Source: Bacteroidetes bacterium UBA2364 (GTDB lineage: Bacteria > Bacteroidota > Rhodothermia > Rhodothermales > UBA2364). Taken from it: a stretch of DNA of 21,646 nt. Below the pieces are notes generated by a model. It saw nothing but the letters and a program-made list of their open reading frames with translations. It ran no database searches and was not told the origin of the DNA. Below, piece after piece: positions 1 to 7,964 of the stretch; within the stretch, counting starts at the first letter, position 1, and the number at the start of each line of letters is the position of its first letter. Location of the stretch: contig DDTM01000067.1 in assembly GCA_002344075.1 (NCBI GenBank), positions 1-21,646 on the forward strand, read 5' to 3'. Both the position numbers and the translations under genes were made by a program.

Positions 1-240
1 CCTATCGGAAAGTTTCGAAATGCACCCGGTACAACAAGTTGGATATCTTGAGTATTGGTGCTTCTAGGGTGCTGGTTTTCATGTTTTCATGACTATTGTG
101 TATTCCTGAAATTGCAGCCTTCATTTTGACACACAATATGCGCCCATTCCTTTCTCGGACATGTTTATGGGTTAATTACTGTTCATGAAAAACCTCTTTT
201 CCACATCTTTTACAAGGCACAGGTTCAAAACTCACGTTTT
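1..240. other. Window-edge region without a confident gene
   Basis: This 240-bp stretch lies beyond the 3' end of the carbamoyltransferase gene. Short open frames run in from the left edge on the plus strand and could be a gene's last codons, but none can be chosen. A 22-codon minus-strand frame with a CxxC motif (176-244) is described under findings. I see no clear terminator. Confidence 0.4.
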
Positions 241-2061
241 TCAATCCAATCCATACGCATGGGCAATTTCATCGGGCGAGAAGGCTTTTTGCAGACTTAG
301 CGGGAGCATTTGCTTGGTGATGAGGAAAGGGCCGAGCACGAGCACGTCCAAATGAGTTCGGACAAAGCAGGTAAAAGCCTCTTGGGGGCTGCATACAATT
401 GGTTCGCCACGTACATTAAAACTGGTATTCACCAACACCGGGCAATCCGTCAGCGCCTCAAAAGCCATTAAAAGACGATGATAGAGGGAGTTCAACTCCG
501 GATGTACGGTTTGGATGCGTGCAGACCCATCTACATGAGTGACTGCCGGAATGGCGGAATGCGCCTGACGTTCCTCTAAACGGGCTTGCATGTTTTTGGA
601 ATTAGTCTCATTAGGGGCTTTCCATCCTTTAACAGGGGCAACCAGCAACATATAGGGGCTATCGGCCTCCAAATCAAACCAATCTTGCACCCGATGCCGC
701 AAGACCGAAGGAGCAAACGGTCTAAAACTTTCTCTGAATTTAATCTTCAGATTGACGGTTTTTTGTACGTCCGTACCTCTTGGATCCGCCAAAATAGAAC
801 GATTTCCCAGTGCTCTGGGACCAAATTCCATCCGCCCTTGAAACCATCCTACCGTTTGTTGCTGGGCAAGCAGTGCTGCAACTTGTTTCGGCAGCGCGTC
901 ATAGCCCACTTCTTCATATGGAATTTTTTCAGATTCGAGAAATGCCCGAATATCTTCATCGGAAAAAGCAGGTCCCAGATACGGGTCAAAAAGAGCCCCT
1001 TGAAAAGTATCTCTGTCTTGCTGGACATACTCATGCCACACCAAAAGAGCAGCCCCAAGCGCTCCGCCGGCATCTCCGGAAGCTGGCTGTATCCATATTT
1101 CCCGAAATCCGGCCTCCCGAAACAATCGGCCATTAGACACACAGTTTAAGGCAACCCCACCTGCCAAGCACAAATTTTCGGCATGGGTTTCTTGCCGGAT
1201 ATGGCGGGCGGTTTTTAGTATAATTTCTTCTGTCACCACCTGTACCGAGCGTGCCAAGTCCATTTCTCGTTGGGTGATGGGCGATTCTGGCGTTCGGGCT
1301 GGGCCTCCAAACAGAGATTCAAACCGTTTTCCAGTCATCCTTAACCCTGTCATATACGTAAAATAATCGAGGTTTAGGCGATAAGATCCGTCTTCTTTTA
1401 CGGAAATCAGGTGGTCATAAATTCTTTGGACATACCGAGGTTCGCCATATGGCGCAAGGCCCATCAGTTTGTACTCGCCGGAATTTACCCGAAAACCCGT
1501 GAAGTAGGTAAAGGCTGAGTAGAGTAATCCCAAAGAGTGCGGAAAATTCAACTCTGCCTGAATCCGAAGTTTATTTCCACTTCCAACCCCCCAACTGGAG
1601 GTCGCCCACTCGCCCACGCCGTCTGTAGTCAGGAAAGCGGCTTTCCTAAAGGGTGATGGATAAAATGCACTGGCTGCATGGCTTTCGTGATGTTCGGTAA
1701 AAAGGACTTTTCCTTCCCAGTTCAGTTCTTTCTGGATCAAATCGGGAATCCAGAGTTTTTGTTTCAGCCAGACGGGCATGGCTTTCAAAAAAGAAGGCCA
1801 ACCAAAGGGTGCATTGGCCACATAGGTTTCCAACAGGCGCTCGAACTTCAGGAACGGCTTCTCATAAAAAACCACATGATCCACATCACCCATAGTAATA
1901 CTGGCCTGTTTAAGGCAAAACGCCACCGCTTGCCGTGGAAAATCAGGGTCATGCTTTTTGCGTGTAAAGGCTTCTTCCTGGGCGGCAGCCACAACCCGTC
2001 CGTCTTGCACCAAACAAGCCGCAGCATCGTGATAATAACAGGATAAACCAAGAATATTCAA
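241..2061 (-). CDS. NodU/CmcH-family carbamoyltransferase
   Basis: Enzymes of this family move a carbamoyl group from carbamoyl phosphate, via a carbamoyl-adenylate, onto a hydroxyl of a small molecule (known examples: Nod factors, cephamycin, tobramycin). Counting from the TTG at 2061 the protein has 606 residues, a normal length. The Kae1-like N-terminal domain opens with NILGLSCYYHDAAA and holds the metal-site motif EHHESHAASAFY. Its His124 and His128, followed 19 residues later by Asp147, match the spacing of the TobZ iron ligands H114, H118 and D137. The motifs GEYKLMGLAPYG and SGDAGGALGAA follow. The YrdC-like part contains MEFGPRALGNRSI, FRESFRPFAPSV and LVNTSFNVRGEP. I prefer TTG 2061 because family members start at MNILG; an in-frame TTG at 2097 would add 12 unconserved residues and overlap the upstream gene. 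It lies 4 nt after the substrate-binding lipoprotein gene. The acceptor is unknown and no biosynthetic partner is visible. Confidence 0.92.
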   Translation of the reverse strand: MNILGLSCYYHDAAACLVQDGRVVAAAQEEAFTRKKHDPDFPRQAVAFCLKQASITMGDVDHVVFYEKPFLKFERLLETYVANAPFGWPSFLKAMPVWLKQKLWIPDLIQKELNWEGKVLFTEHHESHAASAFYPSPFRKAAFLTTDGVGEWATSSWGVGSGNKLRIQAELNFPHSLGLLYSAFTYFTGFRVNSGEYKLMGLAPYGEPRYVQRIYDHLISVKEDGSYRLNLDYFTYMTGLRMTGKRFESLFGGPARTPESPITQREMDLARSVQVVTEEIILKTARHIRQETHAENLCLAGGVALNCVSNGRLFREAGFREIWIQPASGDAGGALGAALLVWHEYVQQDRDTFQGALFDPYLGPAFSDEDIRAFLESEKIPYEEVGYDALPKQVAALLAQQQTVGWFQGRMEFGPRALGNRSILADPRGTDVQKTVNLKIKFRESFRPFAPSVLRHRVQDWFDLEADSPYMLLVAPVKGWKAPNETNSKNMQARLEERQAHSAIPAVTHVDGSARIQTVHPELNSLYHRLLMAFEALTDCPVLVNTSFNVRGEPIVCSPQEAFTCFVRTHLDVLVLGPFLITKQMLPLSLQKAFSPDEIAHAYGLD

Positions 2062-2065
2062 GACT

Positions 2066-3097
2066 TTATGGATTTGATGGTGTACCGGCTTCGGCAAGAA
2101 AAGCCGCTCCCCGCCCTTTAACTTGCTCGTCCCATTGTTTCATCCAGCCTTTGGATCGTTTCCCCAGTACTTGCCAATCAATGGTCATTGCAGAAATGGG
2201 ATACTCCCGTATCCATGCTGGCAGTCGTTCCGGGGGAATGTCTTTCCGGACAGGAATGCGGTACATTTCTTCGGCCTGGTCTCGCATAGCCTCTTGCGAG
2301 GTCACAAATTCATAGAAGCGAATGGCTTCTTTTTGATTTCGCCCTCCTTTTACCAAGGCAATAGCATCAATGAGTACCGGCGTCTCATTGGCGGGAAAGG
2401 AGATACCAAACGGATTGCCTTTTTTCTGCTGCAATAGAATATCTGGCAGGTTCCAGAGTGTCAAGTCTCCTTCCTGACGGGCCAGTTTGATATAGAGTTG
2501 AGTGGGATCGGCGGTATAGGTTTTGGTTTGTTGATCTAATTTAGCCAACCATCGCAACCCTTCGATTTCGTTCTTTTGGCGCATCACAAGCGCTCCAAAA
2601 AGAGCGACCATCGTGCCCGACTCCAAGGGATACCGGACTAAAATGCGTCCTTTCCACTTCGGATCCAGCAATTCATCCCATTTTTGAGGGGGTTCTTTAA
2701 CGGTTTCGGCATTAAAGGCAATACCAACAGGCGTCAGGAAATTACCATACCAACGGTTGCGTTCGTCTCGGAATGCCCCCTCCACCTGATCAGCCCACGT
2801 AGGACGATAGGCGGCCAGTAGCCCTTCTTCGGCAGCCTGCTGAAAGAGGATATTGGGCGCCCCCCACCAAAGATCTGCCTGTGGATTGGCAGCTTCGGTC
2901 CGAATGCGCTCATAGACGGCCTGCGCTCCCATATCTAACCACACCACATCCATCTGTGGATTTTGGGCCTCAAAAGCTTGTTCATAGGCTTTAAGCAGGT
3001 CTTTACCGTGTGGTGAATATACCACCACTTTTTTACGGCTATCCTCTACACAGCCCATCATCAGCAAAACCAATAGCCCGATTCCAAAACGCTTCAT
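2066..3097 (-). CDS. ABC transporter substrate-binding lipoprotein (family 1, iron/AfuA-like)
   Basis: This is a periplasmic solute-binding protein of about 343 residues, probably anchored to a membrane as a lipoprotein. The N-terminus MKRFGIGLLVLLMMGC is a lipoprotein signal with the lipobox LMMGC. Mature-domain marks include VVVYSPHGKDLL, the segment NPQADLWWGAP that is typical of ferric-iron and related binders, and LDPKWKGRI. I chose ATG 3097 rather than an earlier in-frame start at 3166 because it gives the signal peptide directly and has GGAG 6 nt upstream. The paired tyrosines (YY) that bind iron in FbpA are not present as a pair, so iron is not assured; phosphonate, polyamine or another small ligand is possible. 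It probably works with the permease at 5418-7079, although it is not in one operon with it. It is followed after 4 nt by the carbamoyltransferase gene, so the two are probably co-transcribed. Confidence 0.85.
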   Translation of the reverse strand: MKRFGIGLLVLLMMGCVEDSRKKVVVYSPHGKDLLKAYEQAFEAQNPQMDVVWLDMGAQAVYERIRTEAANPQADLWWGAPNILFQQAAEEGLLAAYRPTWADQVEGAFRDERNRWYGNFLTPVGIAFNAETVKEPPQKWDELLDPKWKGRILVRYPLESGTMVALFGALVMRQKNEIEGLRWLAKLDQQTKTYTADPTQLYIKLARQEGDLTLWNLPDILLQQKKGNPFGISFPANETPVLIDAIALVKGGRNQKEAIRFYEFVTSQEAMRDQAEEMYRIPVRKDIPPERLPAWIREYPISAMTIDWQVLGKRSKGWMKQWDEQVKGRGAAFLAEAGTPSNP

Positions 3098-3103
3098 GGT
3101 ATT

Positions 3104-3107
3104 CTCC
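3104..3107 (-). promoter_or_regulatory. Ribosome-binding site of the lipoprotein gene
   Basis: GGAG stands 6 nt before ATG 3097 (read GGAGAATACC-ATG). It decides the start of the binding-protein gene against the longer in-frame option. The same GGAGAAT core precedes the PorV-like gene, and most other genes here lack any such site. Confidence 0.6.
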
Positions 3108-3280
3108 GTTTGGTGGATGTTCGGGGAAATATGTACGGGCGGCAACGCAACGCACACGACTTGCACAAACGTTTATCTTGACAAACCAATTAGAAAGCAA
3201 GCCAACGATTTATGACTAATCTGCTATATACGATTAATTAAACACGCAATAGCAGCAAAGACCAATTCTGTCCCGTTTCC

Positions 3281-3853
3281 TTATGATTCGTTTGGCCACT
3301 CGAAACAATGGCGGCATCTTGGCTCATAAGCGTCTTTTTCGCCCAAGAGAAGCCGTTCATCACTCGCCACAATCCGTTGGCTATTATTGGCCGGAGCGCC
3401 ACAGACCACACAAATGGCATGTAATTTGGTAACATACTCGGCAATGGCCATTAGTTGGGCCATTTGTTCAAACGGTTGTGCACGGTAATCCTGATCCAGC
3501 CCCGCAATAATCACACGGCGCCCTTTTCGGGCCAATTCTTGGCAAACACGCGGCAAATCGGTATCAAAAAAATGTGCCTCATCAATTCCGATAACCTGTG
3601 CAATTCCAGCATTTTGCAGAATTTCGGAAGAATGTTGTACAACCACCGAAGGAATACTGGTTCGGTTGTGTGAAACCACTTCGGCCTCGGCATACCGTAC
3701 ATCAAAGGCCGGTTTAAAGATTTCCACCCGCTGTTTTGCGATCTCGGCCCGACGCATCCGCCTGATCAACTCCTCGGTTTTTCCGGAGAACATAGAGCCG
3801 CACACCACTTCTATCCAACCGGTTTCTTCTCGTTTTATAACAAAAGGTTCCAT
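3281..3853 (-). CDS. tdk: Thymidine kinase (type II, zinc-binding)
   Basis: The enzyme phosphorylates thymidine to dTMP with ATP in the cytoplasmic salvage pathway. The protein has 190 residues, the usual length for the small bacterial/human TK1-like class. The P-loop GSMFSGKT covers residues 19-26. Glu92 in the Walker-B-like segment IGIDEAHFFD is the expected catalytic base. The structural zinc site is complete: Cys148-x2-Cys151 and Cys180-x2-Cys183. The ATG at 3853 has no clear Shine-Dalgarno sequence; the N-terminal 12 residues before the conserved GWIEVVCGSMFSG are normal in length. It lies 65 bp downstream of the saccharopine-dehydrogenase-like gene on the same strand and may share its transcript. 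No terminator is obvious after it. Confidence 0.96.
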   Translation of the reverse strand: MEPFVIKREETGWIEVVCGSMFSGKTEELIRRMRRAEIAKQRVEIFKPAFDVRYAEAEVVSHNRTSIPSVVVQHSSEILQNAGIAQVIGIDEAHFFDTDLPRVCQELARKGRRVIIAGLDQDYRAQPFEQMAQLMAIAEYVTKLHAICVVCGAPANNSQRIVASDERLLLGEKDAYEPRCRHCFEWPNES

Positions 3854-3918
3854 TTTTCAATCGCTCTTTGGATATGATCTGGTGATCTACCCCAAAATAA
3901 GATATTTCAAGGGAAAAT

Positions 3919-5094
3919 TCAGGAAAAAGCCTGGTTCACATCCTGAAACCCTTCAAACCATGTTGCTTCTGGCACAACACCATAACTGGCAAGATCTTCC
4001 AAATACAAATCTGGCGGCAAAATAAATTCCGGCGTAGAAACCCCCGCTCCTTGTACGGCTCCACGCCCCAAAAAGGAGGCAACCGCTGCTACCGAAGCCC
4101 CAATACAGCGCTTCACTGCCGACCCGCCTCTGTTATCGTCGTATTCTTCACGGAGTTGATACACCAAAGACCGTTCCTTGCCACCCTTAATCCCATTTAG
4201 CACCACCCGTAACAAGACCGCATCCTTCACATCGCCTCCCATACGTTTACGAATCCGGCGTGTAAGTACATCCCGATACGTCAGATGCGTACCCACGTCT
4301 ATCATCCGTTTTTCCGCAAAGCCTAACGCCAACAGAAAACTCATCTGACTGGCATGATTTGGGTACCGAATCGCTTTGAAGTCCAAGTTTTGAATTCTAC
4401 CAGTTAATTTGGGCGCCATTTGCGCCAATACGCCCGATACATAGAAACTTTCTAACGTGCCGAAAGGAGGCGAAAAATGGATGGCTTCTACCCCAGTTAG
4501 GGGTGTTTGCTGTACCACTTCTCCCGCATGAAGGGAAAGTGCCTGTTCGGTATATTCTTCCAAGAGCTTTTCTGCCGAGAAAAAGGATGCAAAGTTAAGC
4601 GGCGGATTTTGCTGGAGTGGAATGGTTCCGGCCCTTAGATGGGCATCATGTACGGTATCGAACTGCTGAACCCCATGCATACACAAGATATTGACCAAGC
4701 CGGGCGCAAGACCACAATTGGGAACCACCCACACACCCGCCCTTTTGGCCGCATCACTCAATTCTAAGACCTTCTCGATGGCGTCTCGGTATCCGCCCAA
4801 ATCGCAAAAATGCACCCCTTCTTCAATGGCTAATTGCGCCAAAACCGGGCTCATTTCCGAGGCAATGCAGTTAACAACCACACGACTGGTGTGCATTAGC
4901 GGTTTTAGCTGAGACAAATTGCGCGCATCTAATTCATGCGCCCGCACTTTATGTGCTTGTATCTGTTCGTGTAACCCTTGTAACGCGCCCGGTCGGGCAT
5001 CACAAACATGAATCTGAGAAACTTCGGAGTTTTGTGTAAGTGCAGATACAACGGCGGAACCCATTGTACCCGCTCCAATTACGGTAATAACCAT
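3919..5094 (-). CDS. Saccharopine dehydrogenase-family oxidoreductase (lysine 6-dehydrogenase-like)
   Basis: This is a 391-residue NAD(P)-dependent oxidoreductase, probably acting on an amino acid. It begins with a Rossmann fold: MVITVIGAGTMGSA contains GxGxxG at residues 7-12. The following segments VVNCIASEMSPVLA, GVHFCDLGGY and VVPNCGLAPGLVNIL are typical of the single-chain saccharopine dehydrogenase/lysine dehydrogenase group, as is the overall length of about 390 residues. Lysine 6-dehydrogenase (oxidative deamination of the lysine epsilon-amino group) is one possible activity, but members of this family also act on saccharopine or carboxynorspermidine, so the substrate is not fixed by sequence alone. 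The ATG at 5094 is preceded by an A/T-rich stretch without Shine-Dalgarno. It is divergent from the ABC permease across a 323-bp gap, and thymidine kinase follows it. Confidence 0.82.
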   Translation of the reverse strand: MVITVIGAGTMGSAVVSALTQNSEVSQIHVCDARPGALQGLHEQIQAHKVRAHELDARNLSQLKPLMHTSRVVVNCIASEMSPVLAQLAIEEGVHFCDLGGYRDAIEKVLELSDAAKRAGVWVVPNCGLAPGLVNILCMHGVQQFDTVHDAHLRAGTIPLQQNPPLNFASFFSAEKLLEEYTEQALSLHAGEVVQQTPLTGVEAIHFSPPFGTLESFYVSGVLAQMAPKLTGRIQNLDFKAIRYPNHASQMSFLLALGFAEKRMIDVGTHLTYRDVLTRRIRKRMGGDVKDAVLLRVVLNGIKGGKERSLVYQLREEYDDNRGGSAVKRCIGASVAAVASFLGRGAVQGAGVSTPEFILPPDLYLEDLASYGVVPEATWFEGFQDVNQAFS

Positions 5095-5417
5095 AAGAAA
5101 ATAATTTGATTAACAGCGGAGACAAATCAAAATAACGCCAAAATCGTTGAACAGAAAAGGAAGATTCAACCCACACCAAACAAAAGCGCTTCCATTAATC
5201 CAACGCCGGAAAGCGACTAAATTCAGAACCAAATATCCGCCTCTTCTTCCCGCCACCACCTTAACAAATAGATTTCTATAGCCTTTGTTTTGGACCATGC
5301 AGACGCATAAGCAGCATATTTTCCATCATCAAGAATCTGACTTTTTGCCCACGATGTTTCCTTGATTTTGAAATGGCTTCTGCCCTCCTTAGCTTCACAT
5401 ATCAAAAAAACAAGTCC
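5095..5417. other. Divergent intergenic region
   Basis: This 323-bp gap separates the minus-strand oxidoreductase from the plus-strand permease and must hold promoters for both directions. I find no confident promoter, terminator, RNA or repeat in it. A 60-codon minus-strand reading frame (5223-5405) and a strong AAGGAGG complement at 5384-5390 are present, but no good start follows that site, so I do not call a gene. An in-frame ATG at 5373 would extend the permease by 15 residues. Confidence 0.6.
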
Positions 5418-7079
5418 ATGCTTTCCCGTAAAACCTCTTATCTCCTTCTTTTTCCTGTATTTGTGATCCTTATCGGATACGTGGTGTGGCCGTTTTTGCG
5501 CACCATTGAAACGGGTTTACAGGGAGACGCATGGCACGCCGTTTTCAAAAGCGAGGACAGCCCAAACATTCGGGCGCTCCTGCAATCGGTCGTACTGGGG
5601 TTGCTGAGTGTTGTAGGTGCAGGAGTTTTGGGAACGGGATTGGCCTGGCTTTTTTACCGTTTCGACTTCCCATTGCGGCGATTGTTGCAGGCGATGGCGG
5701 CGTTGCCACTGGCCTTGCCTCCTTTGGTAGGGGTTATGGCCTTTTTATATCTGTATGGCCCTTCTGGTATGTTACCCCGATCGTTGCAGGTGCTCTTCGG
5801 CTGGGAGGAGGTTCCATTTTCATTTGAAGGGTTTCCGGCGGTTTGGTTGGTGCATGTCTATACACAATTTGTGTATTTCTATCTCTTTGTTTCGGCTGCC
5901 CTACGGAACATGGACGGTAGTTTATTGGAAGCCGCTTCGGATTTAGGTGCCGGTGAAGGCCGTATGTTCTTCAAGGTGGTTCTCCCCATCCTCCGGCCCG
6001 CATTGGTAGGTGCAGGGTTATTGGTCTTTATGGTCTCGATGGCCAGTTTCACCGCGCCGTTGTTATTTGACGGAAGCGGTCGTTACCTGACCTTGCAGAT
6101 TTTTAATTACAAAACCAATGGCGAACGCGAACTCGCCGCCGTGGTCTCTACGGCTTTAACATTGATCTGCTTGGTTTTATTGGTGGTGGCCGAGTGGAAG
6201 CCGGAAATAGCATCGAGGCAACGTGCAAAAGGAACAGCCTCCCCCACCCGCCCGATTACTCAACCTTGGAAGCGCGGACTGGCTTTAGGGGTTGCTCTAC
6301 TCATCCTGCTCTTTTTGGGACTTCCTGTCCTGACCATTGTTTTGCTTTCCTTTGCAGTCGAGGGTAGTTGGACAACCCAGATTCTGCCATCCGCTTATAC
6401 CTTTTCTCATTATCGGATGTTGTTCAATGATCCTTCTTTTGCCGAACCGATCCGAAACAGTTTGCAAATGGCTGCTCTTGCCACTCTTGGTAACCTCATT
6501 TTTGGTATAACAGCCTCGCTCCTTATCGTTAAGTCTCGCCTTCCAGGCCGTACACTGCTACGGGTGATGACCGCGCTGCCCTTTGCTATTCCAGGAACCG
6601 TCATTGCGCTCAACCTCATTCTCAGCTTTAGCACGCCATCCGCCTTGTCTTTCGGTCAAATTCTGGTTGGTTCCTATGCCATTTTGCCACTGGCCTATTT
6701 TATACGACACATCCCATTGGTAGTACGTGCCACCACAGCAGCATTAGAAAACTACGACGACCAACTTACAGAGGCGGCCTACGACTTGGGAGCCAGCACT
6801 TGGCGCACCTTTCGAACCGTCATGTTCCCCATTCTTCTTCCGGCGATTGTGGCGGGAACACTCCTCAGTTTTGTCACGGCCTTGGGCGAGTTTGTATCGT
6901 CCATCATGCTCTATATCATAGACAATCGCCCCATCAGCGTGGAAATTCTGGCCCAACTACGTCAATATAACTTTGGCGGTGCAGCAGCATACAGCGTATT
7001 GTTGATGGTACTGATCGGCGCGTCCACCTTGGCCACACAATGGATTGGTCGAGTAGGTTCTAAAAAATCCAATATTTAG
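5418..7079 (+). CDS. ABC transporter permease, fused two-domain (FbpB/iron type)
   Basis: This 553-residue inner-membrane protein has two tandem binding-protein-dependent permease domains in one chain, as in ferric-iron permease FbpB and relatives. Each half holds an EAA cytoplasmic loop that docks with the ATPase: EAASDLGAGEGRMFFKVVLP at about residue 171 and EAAYDLGASTWRTFRTVMFP at about residue 452. Many hydrophobic segments are visible, beginning with TSYLLLFPVFVILIGYVVW and ending with a helix near LLMVLIGASTLATQW. I prefer ATG 5418 (MLSRKTSYLL) over ATG 5373 because it puts the first helix in the usual place; neither has a Shine-Dalgarno sequence. It probably partners with the lipoprotein at 2066-3097, but the two are on opposite strands and no ATPase gene is in the window. 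Its TAG stop overlaps the stop of the convergent DUF2071 gene. Confidence 0.88.
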   Translation: MLSRKTSYLLLFPVFVILIGYVVWPFLRTIETGLQGDAWHAVFKSEDSPNIRALLQSVVLGLLSVVGAGVLGTGLAWLFYRFDFPLRRLLQAMAALPLALPPLVGVMAFLYLYGPSGMLPRSLQVLFGWEEVPFSFEGFPAVWLVHVYTQFVYFYLFVSAALRNMDGSLLEAASDLGAGEGRMFFKVVLPILRPALVGAGLLVFMVSMASFTAPLLFDGSGRYLTLQIFNYKTNGERELAAVVSTALTLICLVLLVVAEWKPEIASRQRAKGTASPTRPITQPWKRGLALGVALLILLFLGLPVLTIVLLSFAVEGSWTTQILPSAYTFSHYRMLFNDPSFAEPIRNSLQMAALATLGNLIFGITASLLIVKSRLPGRTLLRVMTALPFAIPGTVIALNLILSFSTPSALSFGQILVGSYAILPLAYFIRHIPLVVRATTAALENYDDQLTEAAYDLGASTWRTFRTVMFPILLPAIVAGTLLSFVTALGEFVSSIMLYIIDNRPISVEILAQLRQYNFGGAAAYSVLLMVLIGASTLATQWIGRVGSKKSNI

Positions 7080-7840
7080 ACCAATCGCTCCACCGAATAA
7101 ACCCGAACAGCAACATCCTCTGCACGAGCAATATGATCCGGTGGCCGCCCTGCCACTTCCAACCCATTCCACGCCAACGGCACGTGACTCCATTCGGAGC
7201 ACAGGGCACTCCCCACCATATATGGCTGGTGCCATACACGCCCCTTATACAAGTCCCCTGTTTTCGTATTGTGGGCAAACAGCCAGTACCGATCCACCAA
7301 AAACGACTCCAACGAACCAGGATTGGCTTCCTTCAGAGGGCCATTCGGGGCATATGCAAACGAGGCGGCATGTACCTCCCCGTAGCGTTTTGCTGCGTAC
7401 TGTACTACATGATCCTGTCTTTTGGCTATCATTTGGGCATCTTGATAAGGCAGGAAGAAAAATTTTCTTGCCAACCGTACCGCAATAGGCTGGTTACAAT
7501 CTAACGAAAAAAACCAGACACCAGGCACGCCGGAATCATCGATGACATATGTCCGCACATTCAGCTCCAAAAAATTGGAAACCCAAGGAACGGTTGGTAA
7601 AAACCGAGGCCTGATACGTTGCATATAGAACGGAACCACACCCACATAGGCCTTTCCCTCAAACGTATCGAGGTGTAATCCAGTTGGTAAACGAGCTTGT
7701 AATTCCATTGGGTCATATTCCCAGTGGAGAAACAACAATTCTTCCCATCGTTGATACATGACGGGCTGTTTCATTTCCGGTTGTTTTTTTTGCGCCTGAA
7801 CGGCCTGAACAGTAGAAGGCATTTTAGTAGGGGATTTCAT
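7076..7840 (-). CDS. DUF2071/YqjF-like protein
   Basis: The protein has 254 residues from ATG 7840. It shows the marks of the DUF2071 (YqjF-like) family: RWEELLFLHWEYDPMELQAR near the start, then LHLDTFEGKAYVGVVPFYM, FLELNVRTYV and a later segment beginning GVWFFSLDCNQ. Its biochemical role is unknown in the family. The conserved part begins near residue 28, so ATG 7759 (MYQRWEE) or ATG 7774 are credible alternative starts; the first 27 residues are rich in Lys, Gln and Pro and look non-conserved. No Shine-Dalgarno sequence stands before any of these. It is transcribed away from the 599-residue flavoprotein-like gene and toward the permease, overlapping the latter by 4 bases (TTAG encodes both stops). 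Confidence 0.8.
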   Translation of the reverse strand: MKSPTKMPSTVQAVQAQKKQPEMKQPVMYQRWEELLFLHWEYDPMELQARLPTGLHLDTFEGKAYVGVVPFYMQRIRPRFLPTVPWVSNFLELNVRTYVIDDSGVPGVWFFSLDCNQPIAVRLARKFFFLPYQDAQMIAKRQDHVVQYAAKRYGEVHAASFAYAPNGPLKEANPGSLESFLVDRYWLFAHNTKTGDLYKGRVWHQPYMVGSALCSEWSHVPLAWNGLEVAGRPPDHIARAEDVAVRVYSVERLV

Positions 7841-7964
7841 TACATTAAAGGAATCGCCAGATCTTTATTTTACGACATTTCCTTTACGGCAGGTAGTACC
7901 TTTACTAGTTTCTTTCAATCCTTGCAAATTCAACTTTCCCAAACCCTCTATACCCCTATTCATT

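Noticed and set aside
1..90. 3' end of a plus-strand gene entering from the left edge
   Set aside because: Short open frames exist in all three plus frames (stops at about 50, 67 and 90), so no frame can be chosen.
3160..3280. Sigma-70-like promoter for the lipoprotein gene (TTGCTT and GATAAA on the minus strand)
   Set aside because: The hexamers match the consensus poorly, and Bacteroidota use a different promoter consensus; too weak to annotate.
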